From positions 310,001 through 374,000 of the forward strand of contig JAHLMK010000023.1 in the NCBI GenBank assembly GCA_019915135.1: DNA of 64,000 nt, written 5' to 3'. A program made the translations under genes and the position numbers. The notes under the pieces were generated by a model. That model had not been told where the DNA came from. It saw only the letters and a program-made list of their open reading frames with translations, and ran no database searches. Each line of letters starts with the position of its first letter. Position 1 is the stretch's first letter. Positions 1 to 10,173 of the stretch are shown here, in pieces. This DNA is from Strobilurus pachycystidiatus. Taxonomy: Eukaryota > Basidiomycota > Agaricomycetes > Agaricales > Physalacriaceae.

Positions 1-10
1 TTGTAGCTGG

Positions 11-763
11 ATGGTGACTCGAGTACAAGACGTCCAAGCGCAAGTCGTTGTCCCTCGCGATGTCACCGCAAACTATGACTTCAATTTTGCTGACCATCTA
101 CCTAGCTGGGAGGAGGTCAGTCCACGTCTGCCAGCTTCTCTTCGCTTCATAATTGTCAATGACAAACTCTTCCAGACTGGATGTCTTTACAGCATGCCCC
201 AAATTCGATTTCGACCCAGTTATCCTGGACTGAAGCATGATTCTTCCGTCGAGCAGGTAAAAAAGCAAGATGAGACATGTAACAAGTTCTACGCCTCATA
301 CGGGGCGCGTCGACTCACCGGAGGTATCATGTGTGCATGGTGCACGCACAGCATCTGCTACGGTTTCCACTGTATTCCAACGGGAGAGGGGCGCAACGAT
401 GTTTTCTCAGCCATTTGGACACGTTGGCCACAGGCTCCCAAGCGTATCATCTATGATTTCGCGTGTGCTCTGGGGCCATACTGTTTGACACGCGAGGGCC
501 AATTTTTCAGTGACACATTCTTCCTCATTGACGGCTTTCATTCGAAGGGCCACACAAAATGTTCACCTGCCTGTTTTGTGCAAACATATGTTCCATTGGA
601 TCCGGAGCTCGGCAAGGTGAACACGAGTGCAGCAGAATGTGGTAACGGAGGGCTGAGCCGAATCAAGAAGTCTGTGAGTTATATGGGCCAACGTCGAGCG
701 GTAATCTACATGCGGACATTTGTATGTATCTGGAACCGTATGAAGATGCGGCGAATGGAGTAG
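11..763 (+). mobile_element. KDZ-type transposase fragment, open to the left window edge
   Basis: The frame stays open from base 2 without a stop, so this is probably the C-terminal part of a larger protein; the first ATG in the window is at 11. The roughly 250 residues contain features I associate with fungal KDZ (Kyakuja-Dileera-Zisupton) transposases: a Gly-Gly-Ile-Met-Cys start of the core, the stretch YGFHCIPTGEGRNDVFSA, then YDFACALGPYCLTRE, FHSKGHTKCS and a conserved Glu in AAECGNGGL that would fit the last acidic residue of the catalytic triad. It stops at 763 after a short basic tail. No terminal inverted repeats could be assigned because the left end is missing. It is likely a dead or partial copy; the family call rests on motif memory only. 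Confidence 0.65.
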
Positions 764-847
764 TAATTGTTACAGGGATGACAAGTCCGAAAGCGATAGA
801 TAAGATCAAAACAACGATTGCATACTCATCGTTGTCACTAGCACATC

Positions 848-2240
848 ATGAACAGTCTTCCAGCGGAGACCTGGGGTGAGATAGCAGAGCAATTGGACCC
901 TACCTGCGACTTTGCTACACTCTGTAATGCTAGAGGTGTCAACCGGATGGCCCACGACGTGTTGAGTCCGATACTCTTCATGTCGATTACGATCTCTGAT
1001 TTCCATGACACAAAGGTGAGGAGAGGATTTACATTGGACCGAAACCAGACTTACATTTCGCAGCTCATCTCGAAGAGCGCCTTCTTTCTTAACAACCCAG
1101 ATACACCTATCAAGACCTGGGCAAGGTCCCTTACCCTATCGCAGGGCGCATCGGGTGTCGACACCAATGTCATGATGATCTTCCTCTCATTCTTCCCGGA
1201 GCTGCGGAACCTAACAGTCAATCAAACCGAATTCTATGACTGGACGCCCCAGGACGACGGATTCATCGGGCTCGTTAGGCATCAAGACCACCAGCCGCCT
1301 GTAGCCCCAAAGCTGCAGGCATTGCAGCTGCAGGACACCAACATGAATCTCCAGTGTCTATTCGGGCTTGTCCTTCCCTTCACCACAGCGCTGCGCACAT
1401 TGATTGTCGATGGACACCATGGCACGATGGGAGCCCGAGGGGGATTACTTGGCCCGCACGAAATTGGTCTCCGTGAGCGTTATCCGACCGAGGAAGACCG
1501 GCTGGAATGGGAACGTCGCTGGAGCGCCTCCCAGAATACGCTGTCATCGTTGAGAGTATTGAAGATGGGCTCGACATGGTGGGCCGGGGAAGCTATGTCT
1601 GTCACGGTCTACCCGACGTGGTGGTCGGGCTTGGTTGGGCTTGAGGAGCTACACTGGGCGGTACATCAGAGGCATAGCAGGAAGTTGTGTGAGCGCGTCG
1701 TCCAGCAAAGCTCGAACACCTTGAAGTGTGCACAGATTCAGATTGGCAGTGAGTAACGTTCAATCATGTGGCGTTCGCTGAGAGATCAATGAAACAGACT
1801 CAAGAACCCTGGATACAAGGATGACGTTGGAAAACGCCAGACAGCTCGAGCACTTGACCGTTCGAGCATCCCAAGCGGACACTGAATATGTCCTGCAGTC
1901 GCTCCAAGGAATGACCGAGTCTAAACGAGTGCAATGGCTTCGAGTTGTCTGGGTTCTTGGTGTGAAACTCACCAAATCAAATCGAACCCGGATGATTCGA
2001 TTCATGCGCGATGACATGACGCCGTGGGTACAGAGTCTGACGAGGCGCCATATTGTTGGCAGGCTGGAGATTGTCTTTGAGGTGGCGCAGGATCCTTGTG
2101 TCCATATCGACCGAGAGAGCGTGCTAACAGCAGTGGCTGAGGAGAGTATGGATTCAATCCGAACCTTTAGGCGAGGCGTTTTGAGGAGAAATGAGATAGA
2201 AGAGAAATTTATTCGGGTAGTGTATTGTGTAGAGTTTTGA
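848..2240 (+). CDS. F-box-like protein, hypothetical
   Basis: Two exons, 848-1748 and 1798-2240, joined across a 49-nt intron with donor GTGAGT and acceptor ACAG; the join keeps the frame (phase 1) and gives about 447 residues. The N-terminus reads LPAETWGEIAEQLDP followed by a Cys-Asn-Ala-Arg-Gly stretch and LSPILFMSI, the pattern of an F-box at residues 4-45. After it come irregular leucine-rich segments, for example LRNLTVNQTEFYDW and LKMGSTWWAG, as in the fast-evolving F-box/LRR families of mushrooms. Such proteins would act as substrate adaptors of SCF ubiquitin ligases; the substrate is unknown. The gene sits only 84 bp after the KDZ fragment, and its 3' end borders the repeat field. 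Confidence 0.6.
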
Positions 2241-2483
2241 GGTCATAAATCAAGTTAGATCTCGGAGGCTGAGGTACCTGCGATGAGGCAAGCAGAGAGT
2301 GGGAAACCTGGGACATAACGGGAGGCGCCAAACCGTGATATTCCGGTGCCAGTATCACAGTGGAATGGACGCGAGAGCAGGATGCTGACAGCACCTACGA
2401 CCAGTGCTCAGAACCTACGAAATCAACGCGGTGAGGATCCCTCGGAATTAGGCGTGGGCCTATGAACCTGTCATATGGTCATA

Positions 2484-3197
2484 CAGGTCAGTGAACCCGC
2501 GACCATCAGGTCAGTAGACACGTCACAAGTCAGAGACAAAAGTACATACTATCTAAGCTAACCGTTCAAGTGCCATTGAAACGCTAGAGGACGCCGTCAA
2601 GACAGAGTCTGATGAGAAATTCGCTCAGGTTGGTGAACCGGTAGACTGGGCATTACAGGTTAGTCAACCTGTCCGACGGATAGGAACGATAACAATGTAC
2701 TCAGTGAAAGCATGCAGGAGCGAACACAGAGGTCAGTGAGCCTGGCGACGTCCTACACACAGGTCGATGAACCACTGGCGAGGGCCGTCACCCCGGCAGG
2801 GTTTGAGATACAGCCAACAACCAGATCATTTAATTGAGACCAGGTAACTGAACCGCCGAGGTCAGTGAACCCGACAGCGTTTGAGATAAACAGGTCGGTG
2901 AACCTGGTGACGTTCAATATACAGGTCAGTGAACCGTTGAACATTCGCCAGGTCACTGAACCTGGCAATGTTCAACACGCATGTTACTCAACCGGCGGGC
3001 AATGTTCAACGCGCCCAGGTTGCGAAAACGATGTGCTAGCAGCAGATTACTGAAGCTGTCTGTATGATCAACAACAAAGTACTCACTACAAGCACGATTG
3101 ACGCGCCGTAACGAACCCACAGGTCATTGAACCGGCCTGCAATGCAACCCACAGGTATGTAAGCCGGCGATGTTTAACACACAGGTCAGTGAACCGG
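2484..3197. repeat. Array of short dyad repeats, consensus CAGGT-N6-ACCTG
   Basis: Around fifteen copies of a 16-bp interrupted palindrome occur at irregular spacing, with six-base centres mostly related to CAGTGA. Clear copies start near 2484, 2626, 2656, 2760, 2841, 2858, 2891, 2922, 2949, 3120, 3152 and 3182. The copies at 2656 and 2949 have perfect five-base arms; in many others the right arm has drifted to ACCGG or ACCC. Copies are often followed by a short AATGTTCAACAC-like linker. More diverged relatives reach to about 4670 (GGCTACTGAACCTG). No reading frame is preserved, so this is a non-coding array. Confidence 0.75.
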
Positions 3198-3645
3198 CGA
3201 GATTTGGCAGTGGGCACAGAGCGCCGTCAGGCGGCGCAAAGGAGAAGATGTACACTGAGAGAGCCCGTATGGAGGTGGAAGTGGTATAAGGAGGCATGCT
3301 GGCAGTAGGAAGGCGAGCGCGGAGCCCGGGGCGGTGGGGGCAGTGGAATCCTGGGGAATACAGGCTGGCAGACCTGCCGAAATAAGCGGTTACTATACCT
3401 GTCGGGCGTCAGAGAATCAGCAAACCTGAACCTTGTTTTTGTTTTGTTGACTGAGGCCACAGTATACGCAGATGATATGAGCGGGAGTCTCTCGGTCTGG
3501 GAGCACAAGAAGCTGAACTGCCCCAAAGTAACAACGAGGAGCGAAGACGGAGGGGTGAGCGCGCAGGCTCGTGAGCCTGAGTGAACCCAAAATGTATGTC
3601 AGTAGGTCTGTAAACCCGTCAATTCAAGAATTGTGCAGGTCAGGT

Positions 3646-4065
3646 AACCTACAGCCGATCCGGTTCCTGGACCTGCTGCCGAATGAGCGCGCCGGTCTAT
3701 AAACCTCGGCGCGGGAATGAGATCGTGCCTGTTGGCAGTGTTCAATTCGCAGGTCAGGTAACCTGCCGGCGCGGGAATGAGATCGTGCATGTTCAATTTG
3801 GAGGTCAGATAACCTGCAGCTGATCCGGTTTCTGGACCTGCTGGCGAATGAGCTCGGAGGTCTATAAACCTCGGCGCGGGAATGAGATCGTGCATGTTCA
3901 ATTCGCAGGTCAGATAACCTGCAGCTGATCCGGTTTCTGGACCTGCTGGCGAATGAGCTCGGAGGTCTATAAACCTCGGCGCGCGAATGAGATCGTGCAT
4001 GTTCAATTCGCAGGTCAGATAACCTGCAGCTGATCCGGTTTCTGGACCTGCCGGCGAATGAGCGC
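3646..4065. repeat. 105-bp tandem repeat array
   Basis: Copies begin at 3646, 3811, 3916 and 4021; the last three are spaced exactly 105 bp apart and nearly identical, and a 51-bp truncated copy starts at 3760. Each unit contains two dyads of the same type as the upstream array (CAGGT-CAGATA-ACCTG and GAGGT-CTATAA-ACCTC), so the longer repeat seems to have grown out of the short one. Because 105 is a multiple of three, two reverse-strand frames stay open through the array and mimic repetitive proteins; I treat these as by-products. The fourth copy is cut by the insertion at 4066. Confidence 0.85.
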
Positions 4066-4545
4066 AGGACCCTGGATAATACCCTTCGATGTCCGAGGCC
4101 AAAAGTCCGGACACGGGGGCGAAAATTTGGTTTGAACCCCGATTCAGAGTCCGGACATGAGCGATTTTTGAAGCTGAAACCCTCATCCATGGTCCGGACA
4201 TGCACCTAAACTGGCTAGGAGCCTTGAGGAGAAGTTCGGACACGGATGACATTAGGATCAAGTCTCGACGTGGTGTTGGTGCCAAACCGTTGCAACACCT
4301 AGAAGACACTTTGGCTGAACCGCTAACAGCTCAGAATTGCGCTGAAAATGCAGAACTGCCTCAGTTCAAGCCCGGGAAGGGTCAAAATTTTCGGGTGGGC
4401 TTGAGGAAAAAGTCCGGACATGAGCGAAAATTTGGGCTGAGGCTCGAGGAAAAGTCCGGACACGAAAAAATTTTGAAGTCCGGACACGGGCCGAAAATTT
4501 TGGTACTTTTGGCCTCGGTCCTCAAAGGGTATTATCCGGGGTCCT
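4066..4545. mobile_element. 480-bp MITE-like element with 8-bp target duplication
   Basis: The ends are inverted repeats beginning AGGACCC and ending GGGTCCT. Similarity continues inward for about 35 bp (GGATAATACCC on the left, GGGTATTATCC on the right). The element is flanked on both sides by ATGAGCGC, at 4058-4065 and 4546-4553, an 8-bp target-site duplication of the size made by hAT transposases. Inside there are about seven copies of the palindrome GTCCGGAC (one degenerate), most followed by ACACG or ATGAGCG and an A/T-rich GAAAATTT stretch, resembling subterminal transposase-binding repeats. There is no credible coding frame, so it is non-autonomous. It sits inside the fourth unit of the 105-bp array. 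Confidence 0.8.
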
Positions 4546-5508
4546 ATGAGCGCAGGTCCCGAATAGCTCAGCTCAGGGATGACCATTACGTGCGCAGGTA
4601 CTAAATGGCAATGTGAATCATATTTGGGTCATATTTGGGCTGTGGGTGTCGCACGGTAGGCTACTGAACCTGTGTCTCGTGTATGGCGCGGCCGGCCGCG
4701 ACACTTTTCGCTGGCCGGCCACGTCACTTTATCTTGTCATGGCTTTCCTCACCTGTCCCCGTCTCAAGCCGACTACGAATTTATCCTGACTTACCCGAGG
4801 TCCCGAGCACTTTCTTAGTCCAGCGATAGCCAACCGGTTGAGTGATAAGCAAAGTAGGGTCCTTACTCTTCACCGGCACCGTCAACCAATTCTCTCTGCT
4901 TACAGCTCTCGCATTCAGCTGCATAATACGAAACCGACGCATCTTCGGGAGTGGACCGGTTTCCAACGCTTCAAGTCAGACGTATGGCATTCAGTTGCAT
5001 CAACACTATCCCGATGACTTGTAGCCTCGCCCGGACCTGTCCTCGAAGTGTCATCGTTATGCCGGAAGAGTCGTGCGAAGCAATGATTCTGAATGGATGT
5101 CCAGATAGTCCATTGGATCTATGTTCTGTCTACACCACGCCGGACACACATCTCGAACCGTCAACCTGTTCAGCGAAAAACTATGCCCCACATATATGTG
5201 CTGGTCAATTCGGAATATTGGCGGCTACCATATGCACTCGGTAGCTTCCGGGCAACAACGTCTCCGCCTCGTTCCGACTGTCAGCCCTTCGTGGTCGCCT
5301 CCATGTTCATACTCATTAATCCGGTTTTTCTTCTGCGCTTGAGAGCGGCCATGACGAGATTACTGCCGCTGTGCATCCATTCACGACATCCATGATTCAG
5401 CCGTCCGCCCTGATCGTCCGGCAGATTCCCGTATGTGACCAAGTGGTACAGACTTAGCACGATGCGCCAAGCTATCCTGAGAGCAAGCACTCGATTTTGT
5501 TGAAGCGA
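4546..5508. other. Intergenic stretch, no gene recognised
   Basis: After the MITE the sequence holds one more diverged dyad near 4660 and two nearby GGCCGGCC sites around 4688-4715. Several frames of 60-100 codons overlap each other on both strands from 4780 to 5650, none with recognisable motifs. The last part is probably the promoter of the zinc-cluster gene at 5549. Confidence 0.5.
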
Positions 5509-5513
5509 CAGAG

Positions 5514-5519
5514 TATAAA
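5514..5519 (+). promoter_or_regulatory. TATA box of the Zn2Cys6 gene
   Basis: TATAAA lies 30 bp before the ATG at 5549. This supports the chosen start and implies a short 5' leader. Confidence 0.5.
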
Positions 5520-5548
5520 GGGTCCCATAATGACTCCACAAAGTATAC

Positions 5549-7522
5549 ATGGCCAGTACAAGTCCTCAACGACAGAACGCTCGTGCTCTTGAGAAGGGCC
5601 TTGCTTGTCTCAACTGCAGGTAAGCTTCTTTCTCTCGTCGTTGACTTACACATCTGACGTCCCCTTCAGGCGTAGAAAAGTGGTACGTCGCGTGTGAGTG
5701 TCTCTATACCTGAGAGCTGACGTTCCACAGCGATGCGACGGTATCAGACCAAAGTGTGGCCCGTGCTCGGCTTCTCGGTCATATCATGATTGCGAGTATG
5801 ATGATGCTGGAATTACTCGAAGCCAACAACTTGAACAGCAGATCGCTCAACTCCAAGAGAGAATAGACATTATTGAAAGATCTAAGGAGCCGGGCGCGCC
5901 TGCTTCCGCAGATACTGCCAGCCGAGCCGGGTATACTGGTGCGTTTGCCGTCGATGTTTATCTTAGGACCCTCAGGACTGATGTCCGCAATACAGAACCT
6001 CTGCCTGTATGGAACGATAATCTGTCCCCTGGATTGCCGCTGAATCATCATCCGCAGGTGCTTTCAGAGGCCTTGCATGCCGAAGCGTAAGATCTACGTT
6101 ATACCATAATCTTCTCTGACCACGACCCAATAGACTGGAAGCGTTTTTGAGACATGCGTCGTCGCTCAGTTTCTTCCTCAATGTCGTTCGTTTCTCCAAC
6201 TCCCTTGGGAGCTCCGACAGTGACGACGCGCAGGAATTACCACCCACGCCAGCATTGTTGAGTGCGGTTATCCTGTGGGGCATATGTCTCTCGGAATCTG
6301 CGGAACTATCGCTGTACGAGGCGTCTTATCTCACTCATACTGTTCAATATGCAGTACAAGGACTTGCTGACCCGCATCCTCGCAAAGTCATTCATCTTTT
6401 GCAAGCCGAGGTTCTTCTTGCTCAGTACTTCTTCAGAAACGCCCGAATGGTCGAGGGGAGGTATCACATCAATGTCGCTCTGTCCATAGCCTTTGGTGCT
6501 AGATTCCATAAAATTCGCTCTGGAGAGGAATTCCAGCAACCTGATGCATCGGTTTATCTTGAGCCTCCGACGGACGCTGTTGACGAAGGAGAGCGAATCA
6601 ATGCGTTCTGGACGGTCCTCATCATGAACAATTGTTGGTTGACAGGCGAATCGAATATGTCGTATGAAGTTATTGATACACCCTGGCCCTTAGACATGCT
6701 TCAGTACTCTCAGGTAAATAATGCTCCCACGTTCTCTCATTCAGTGGGCTTATCAGGCAATAGGTCTATCGTGCACCGGACTTCCGCTCGAATAGAACTG
6801 TCTCTGTCTTCCTTGGAGCCCAGCATCGCATGGAGGGAAGCTCTGAGACGACTTCCTGCCGAGCCGCGATAGCGCAGCATGCTAAAGCGTCGATACTGTA
6901 CGAACGGGCCATCAATAACGCTTCCTTGTTCAAGCAAAGTAAGTATCTCAACTAAAGAGTGTGTTGCCAAACTCGCGGCTAATGTTCGACTCAGATCCTT
7001 CATCTTCCGAAAAGGCTATATTCCTCGCTTCGTTCAACCGCATCTATACCGCCCTGGTGGAACTTTGTCAAACTCTCATTCCCATACATGCAATGGTCCC
7101 TGCTGTCTCTACAGAAAGGGCTGTTTTGATTCACACCCTCGCCTTCTCGGCTATGCTTCAACTCTATCTGCCTGTGCGTGATGTGAATCCCAACGCATCA
7201 GGACACATGATAGCAGCTGTAGACGCAATCTGTCGGGTATTGCGCGCAGGGAACGTCGGGACGACGGCCGCCACGGATCCTCTGCTCAGTGTAAGATATC
7301 GATATTTGTTCACGATGACAGCGCTCATGTTTTTTCTAGACCTTATTGTCAGGTATTTGCCGGTACCTTGTTGCTCATATCGCTGGGGATACTCCGACAC
7401 CCACACATGTCTTGCCACCTTCTGAGATGCTCGCTTTTCTGACGGACATCATGACCCACCTCGCCGCCCACAGTCGGCATGCAGGCAAGCACATGGGTCC
7501 TTGGATACAACCTTGGTACTGA
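5549..7522 (+). CDS. Zn2Cys6 zinc-cluster transcription factor
   Basis: Seven exons join in frame: 5549-5619, 5670-5682 (13 nt), 5731-6086, 6134-6713, 6764-6938, 6995-7290 and 7340-7522, giving about 557 residues. The first three exons together build the binuclear zinc cluster, Cys-X2-Cys-X6-Cys-X6-Cys-X2-Cys-X7-Cys, with the usual basic RRRKVRC segment. A leucine-rich coiled stretch (QLEQQIAQLQERI) follows. The middle carries a fungal-specific transcription factor domain, including FWTVLIMNNCWL and IDTPWPLDM. It ends with TPRs-free helical sequence typical of this domain. It should bind DNA in the nucleus. The 13-nt second exon lies inside the zinc cluster. The neighbour 0.5 kb downstream is a URC1-like gene, so this factor is a candidate regulator of pyrimidine salvage or catabolism; that is inference from position only. 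Confidence 0.85.
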
Positions 7523-7945
7523 CACTTCGTGAAGCATGACAACTTTTGGTTCGAACGGGACCTTTCTTATATCCCTAATCTGATTCACGGATCCGCGGGC
7601 TGCTTTGGAGTATATCGTTTTGACATATGATTCGAACACCAGTATGATAGTACACAATATCCATAATCAGTATCGCAGTCATTCATTCTGAGCCTGATAC
7701 GGGTAGCGGTAGCGGTCGTACGCGTGGACCCTCGTGGACCCGTGTTATACCATGAATTTACTCGAGTGCCTGGTAACTTCGCCGCTGACTTTCTTATCTG
7801 GCCGTGGCGCACTGAGGTCGGTTAATACCAATGTCTGTTATCAACATTTCCTCCTGAAGATCTTCCCCGTTTGCAAAACGTCTTATCGAGATAGAGCTTG
7901 ATAGTTGGCTGGGCTGGCCGGGCCGACACGGCCGATGGCATACAC
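7523..7945. other. Intergenic, promoter region of the URC1-like gene
   Basis: No gene is seen. There is a small GGTAGC/GGTACC-type repetition around 7700-7740. The right part leads into a TATA box and a pyrimidine-rich leader of the next gene. Confidence 0.5.
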
Positions 7946-7952
7946 TATATAA
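7946..7952 (+). promoter_or_regulatory. TATA box of the URC1-like gene
   Basis: TATATAA lies 93 bp before the ATG at 8045 and is followed by a CT-rich tract (about 7975-8000), a common core-promoter arrangement in basidiomycetes. Confidence 0.5.
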
Positions 7953-8044
7953 GGACGGCTTTCGTGTCGCTTAACCTTTTTCTCTTTCTTCTCTCTCCCC
8001 AGGCTATTTACACCGCAATATAACCGCAATTTACTTGAGCAACA

Positions 8045-9780
8045 ATGTCGGTCGCTTCTGATGCAGTGTTGACACAGATTCTCGCGCAACTCCAGACGCT
8101 GCAGGTATCCCAGCAGACATTGCAGGCAAAGGTATCCTTGTCGTATTTCTATCGCCTATTTCCTATGTAACCTTGGCAGTTGGATTTCATCACAGAGAAC
8201 AAAGGGCGACCAATGTCGACCAGCCCTCCTACAACACCTGAACGCCGCGGCATCCCCATCCCCGGGTCATCGCCTCCTGTCAGCGAGTCGTTCAAGGCCT
8301 CGTTGGCATCGTCCAGCCCGGCCACGAGCAGCCTCCTGGCCACGACCCCTTCGGATAAGGAACGCGAGAAATTACTCTACCCTGGAAGGGTGAATCTCAC
8401 CAGTACGCCGTCCACCTCGTGTCCACGACGATCAACACTGATCTGTGACGTTCCACAGCCTACCCCGACCAACATGGCATCAAGCCGTACCAGATGGTCT
8501 GGGGTGCACCCGACGCGACGACGCGTGGACCCGTCATCTGCTCCCGCCTTCCTGGTTCAATCAAGGCCCGAAATGCACTTGGCGCGCACTCGGGATCGTA
8601 TTCCATCTATCGCGCGTTGTCAATCGCGATGGGCTCTTTGTCTCCTACACACAAGCCCGACTACTCCATGACAGAACCCCCTGTCCCCATCCCCCCTCAC
8701 CCCGCTTGGAAGAACATCGTTTCATTCGATCCATGGGGCCATCTCGTTCCAAGCGTCTTCCGCAGCGAGATTGACTCTGGCCTGGATGTCCGTCCCAGTA
8801 TCGCCGTCACCAAAGCTCATCTCAAGATGAGTGAACTGGACGAGAGTTCTCGGAAGGGAGAAATCTCCATTGATGGAAACGTCGTGCTGAAAAGCCGACC
8901 GCTTATCGACGAGCATGGAAACCAGACGGACGCGGATCCTGGTATCGAAGTTGCAGTCAGCAAGGCAGCTGTCGAACCCGTCTGGTTCCTCCCTGGCGTC
9001 GCTGAGAGGTTCGGCATTTCCGAGAACCTTCTCCGCCGTGCCCTCTTTGAAGAAACTGGCGGCATGTATCCCGAACTCATCACTCGTCCTGACATCAAAG
9101 TCTTCCTCCCTCCCATCGGTGGCATGACTGTCTACATATTCGGTCCCCCTGCCTACATGTCCGATGCGAGCAAGACCCTTACCCTTCGCGTTCACGATGA
9201 ATGTAACGGCTCCGACGTCTTTGGTTCCGATATCTGCACATGCAAGCCCTACCTTGTTTACGCCATTGAGGAGTGCATCCGCACCGCACAAAAGGGTGGT
9301 GTTGGTGTTGTTGTCTATTTCCGTAAGGAGGGTCGTGCCCTTGGTGAAGTGACCAAATACCTTGTCTACAATCTGCGCAAACGTGGAGGCGACTCAGCCG
9401 ACAAGTACTTCAAGAGCACGGAGCTTATTGCTGGTGTCAAAGACATGCGCTTCCAGGCACTCATGCCTGATATCCTTCATTGGCTTGGCATCAGCAAGAT
9501 CGATAACATGGTCTCCATGAGTGATATGTGAGTAGACAAGCGTCTTCCCCATATCTCAATAGACGTGCTTACGCTTCGGGCCAGGAAATACGATGCCATC
9601 GTCAACAGCGGCATCCCCATCGACAAGCGATACGATATCCCTGAGCATCTCATTCCCCCCGACTCTCGCGTCGAGATCGATGCGAAGATCGCTGCTGGCT
9701 ATTTCACAAGTGGTAAACAGATTACCGAACAGGATCTTGTGAAGACGGTTGGGAGGACTTGGGAAGAAACGGAACATTAG
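8045..9780 (+). CDS. URC1: URC1-type uracil catabolism protein (GTP cyclohydrolase II-like)
   Basis: Four exons, 8045-8131, 8180-8402, 8459-9527 and 9585-9780, give about 524 residues; all joins keep frame. The core resembles GTP cyclohydrolase II: TLRVHDECNGSDVFGSDIC followed by TCKPYL supplies the cysteines of the zinc site, and VVVYFRKEGRALGEVTKYL matches the arginine/glycine loop of the active site. The wider protein, with KARNALGAHSGSYSIYRAL and FLPGVAERFGISE, matches the long fungal URC1 family rather than the short riboflavin enzyme RIB1. In Lachancea kluyveri URC1 is needed to use uracil as nitrogen source, but its chemical step is not settled. The N-terminal 80 residues are Ser/Thr/Pro-rich and look unstructured. 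The start at 8045 follows the TATA box and gives a Gln-rich N-terminus. Confidence 0.88.
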
Positions 9781-10173
9781 AAGACTTGTCCCGTCGAGAA
9801 TATGAGCTTGTTGTAAATAGAAATACCAAATTTGAACCCAAGCTCCCGTCATGACCCGTGAACGACATTTCCAAGCTCTCAGAGGTCCGTCAACTTGAGC
9901 ATTGACCCATACTTACATAGCACTACAACCTGAAGTTAGTATATGTTATACGCCCTGATCGGTGGGGGGTGATTGCCTGCGAAGTATGCACCATGTATAG
10001 AAACAGAAACCTTAGGAAGTTTTTAGTTTCTCCTCAAGAGATCATAGATGAATTGCCAAAAGATGATAATACAGCCATCGTGTATGCGTTTGCGGGTTAT
10101 TGAGCATCGTTTGAAATGTACAAGCAACAAGAAGCAAGTCCAAAATATATAAGAGTCCAACTGATGGCGGGCA

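Noticed and set aside
3599..4309. Reverse-strand frames of 236 and 193 codons with 35-residue repeats
   Set aside because: They are open in two different frames only because the DNA repeat is 105 bp long; there is no start context, no domain, and a MITE interrupts the sequence.
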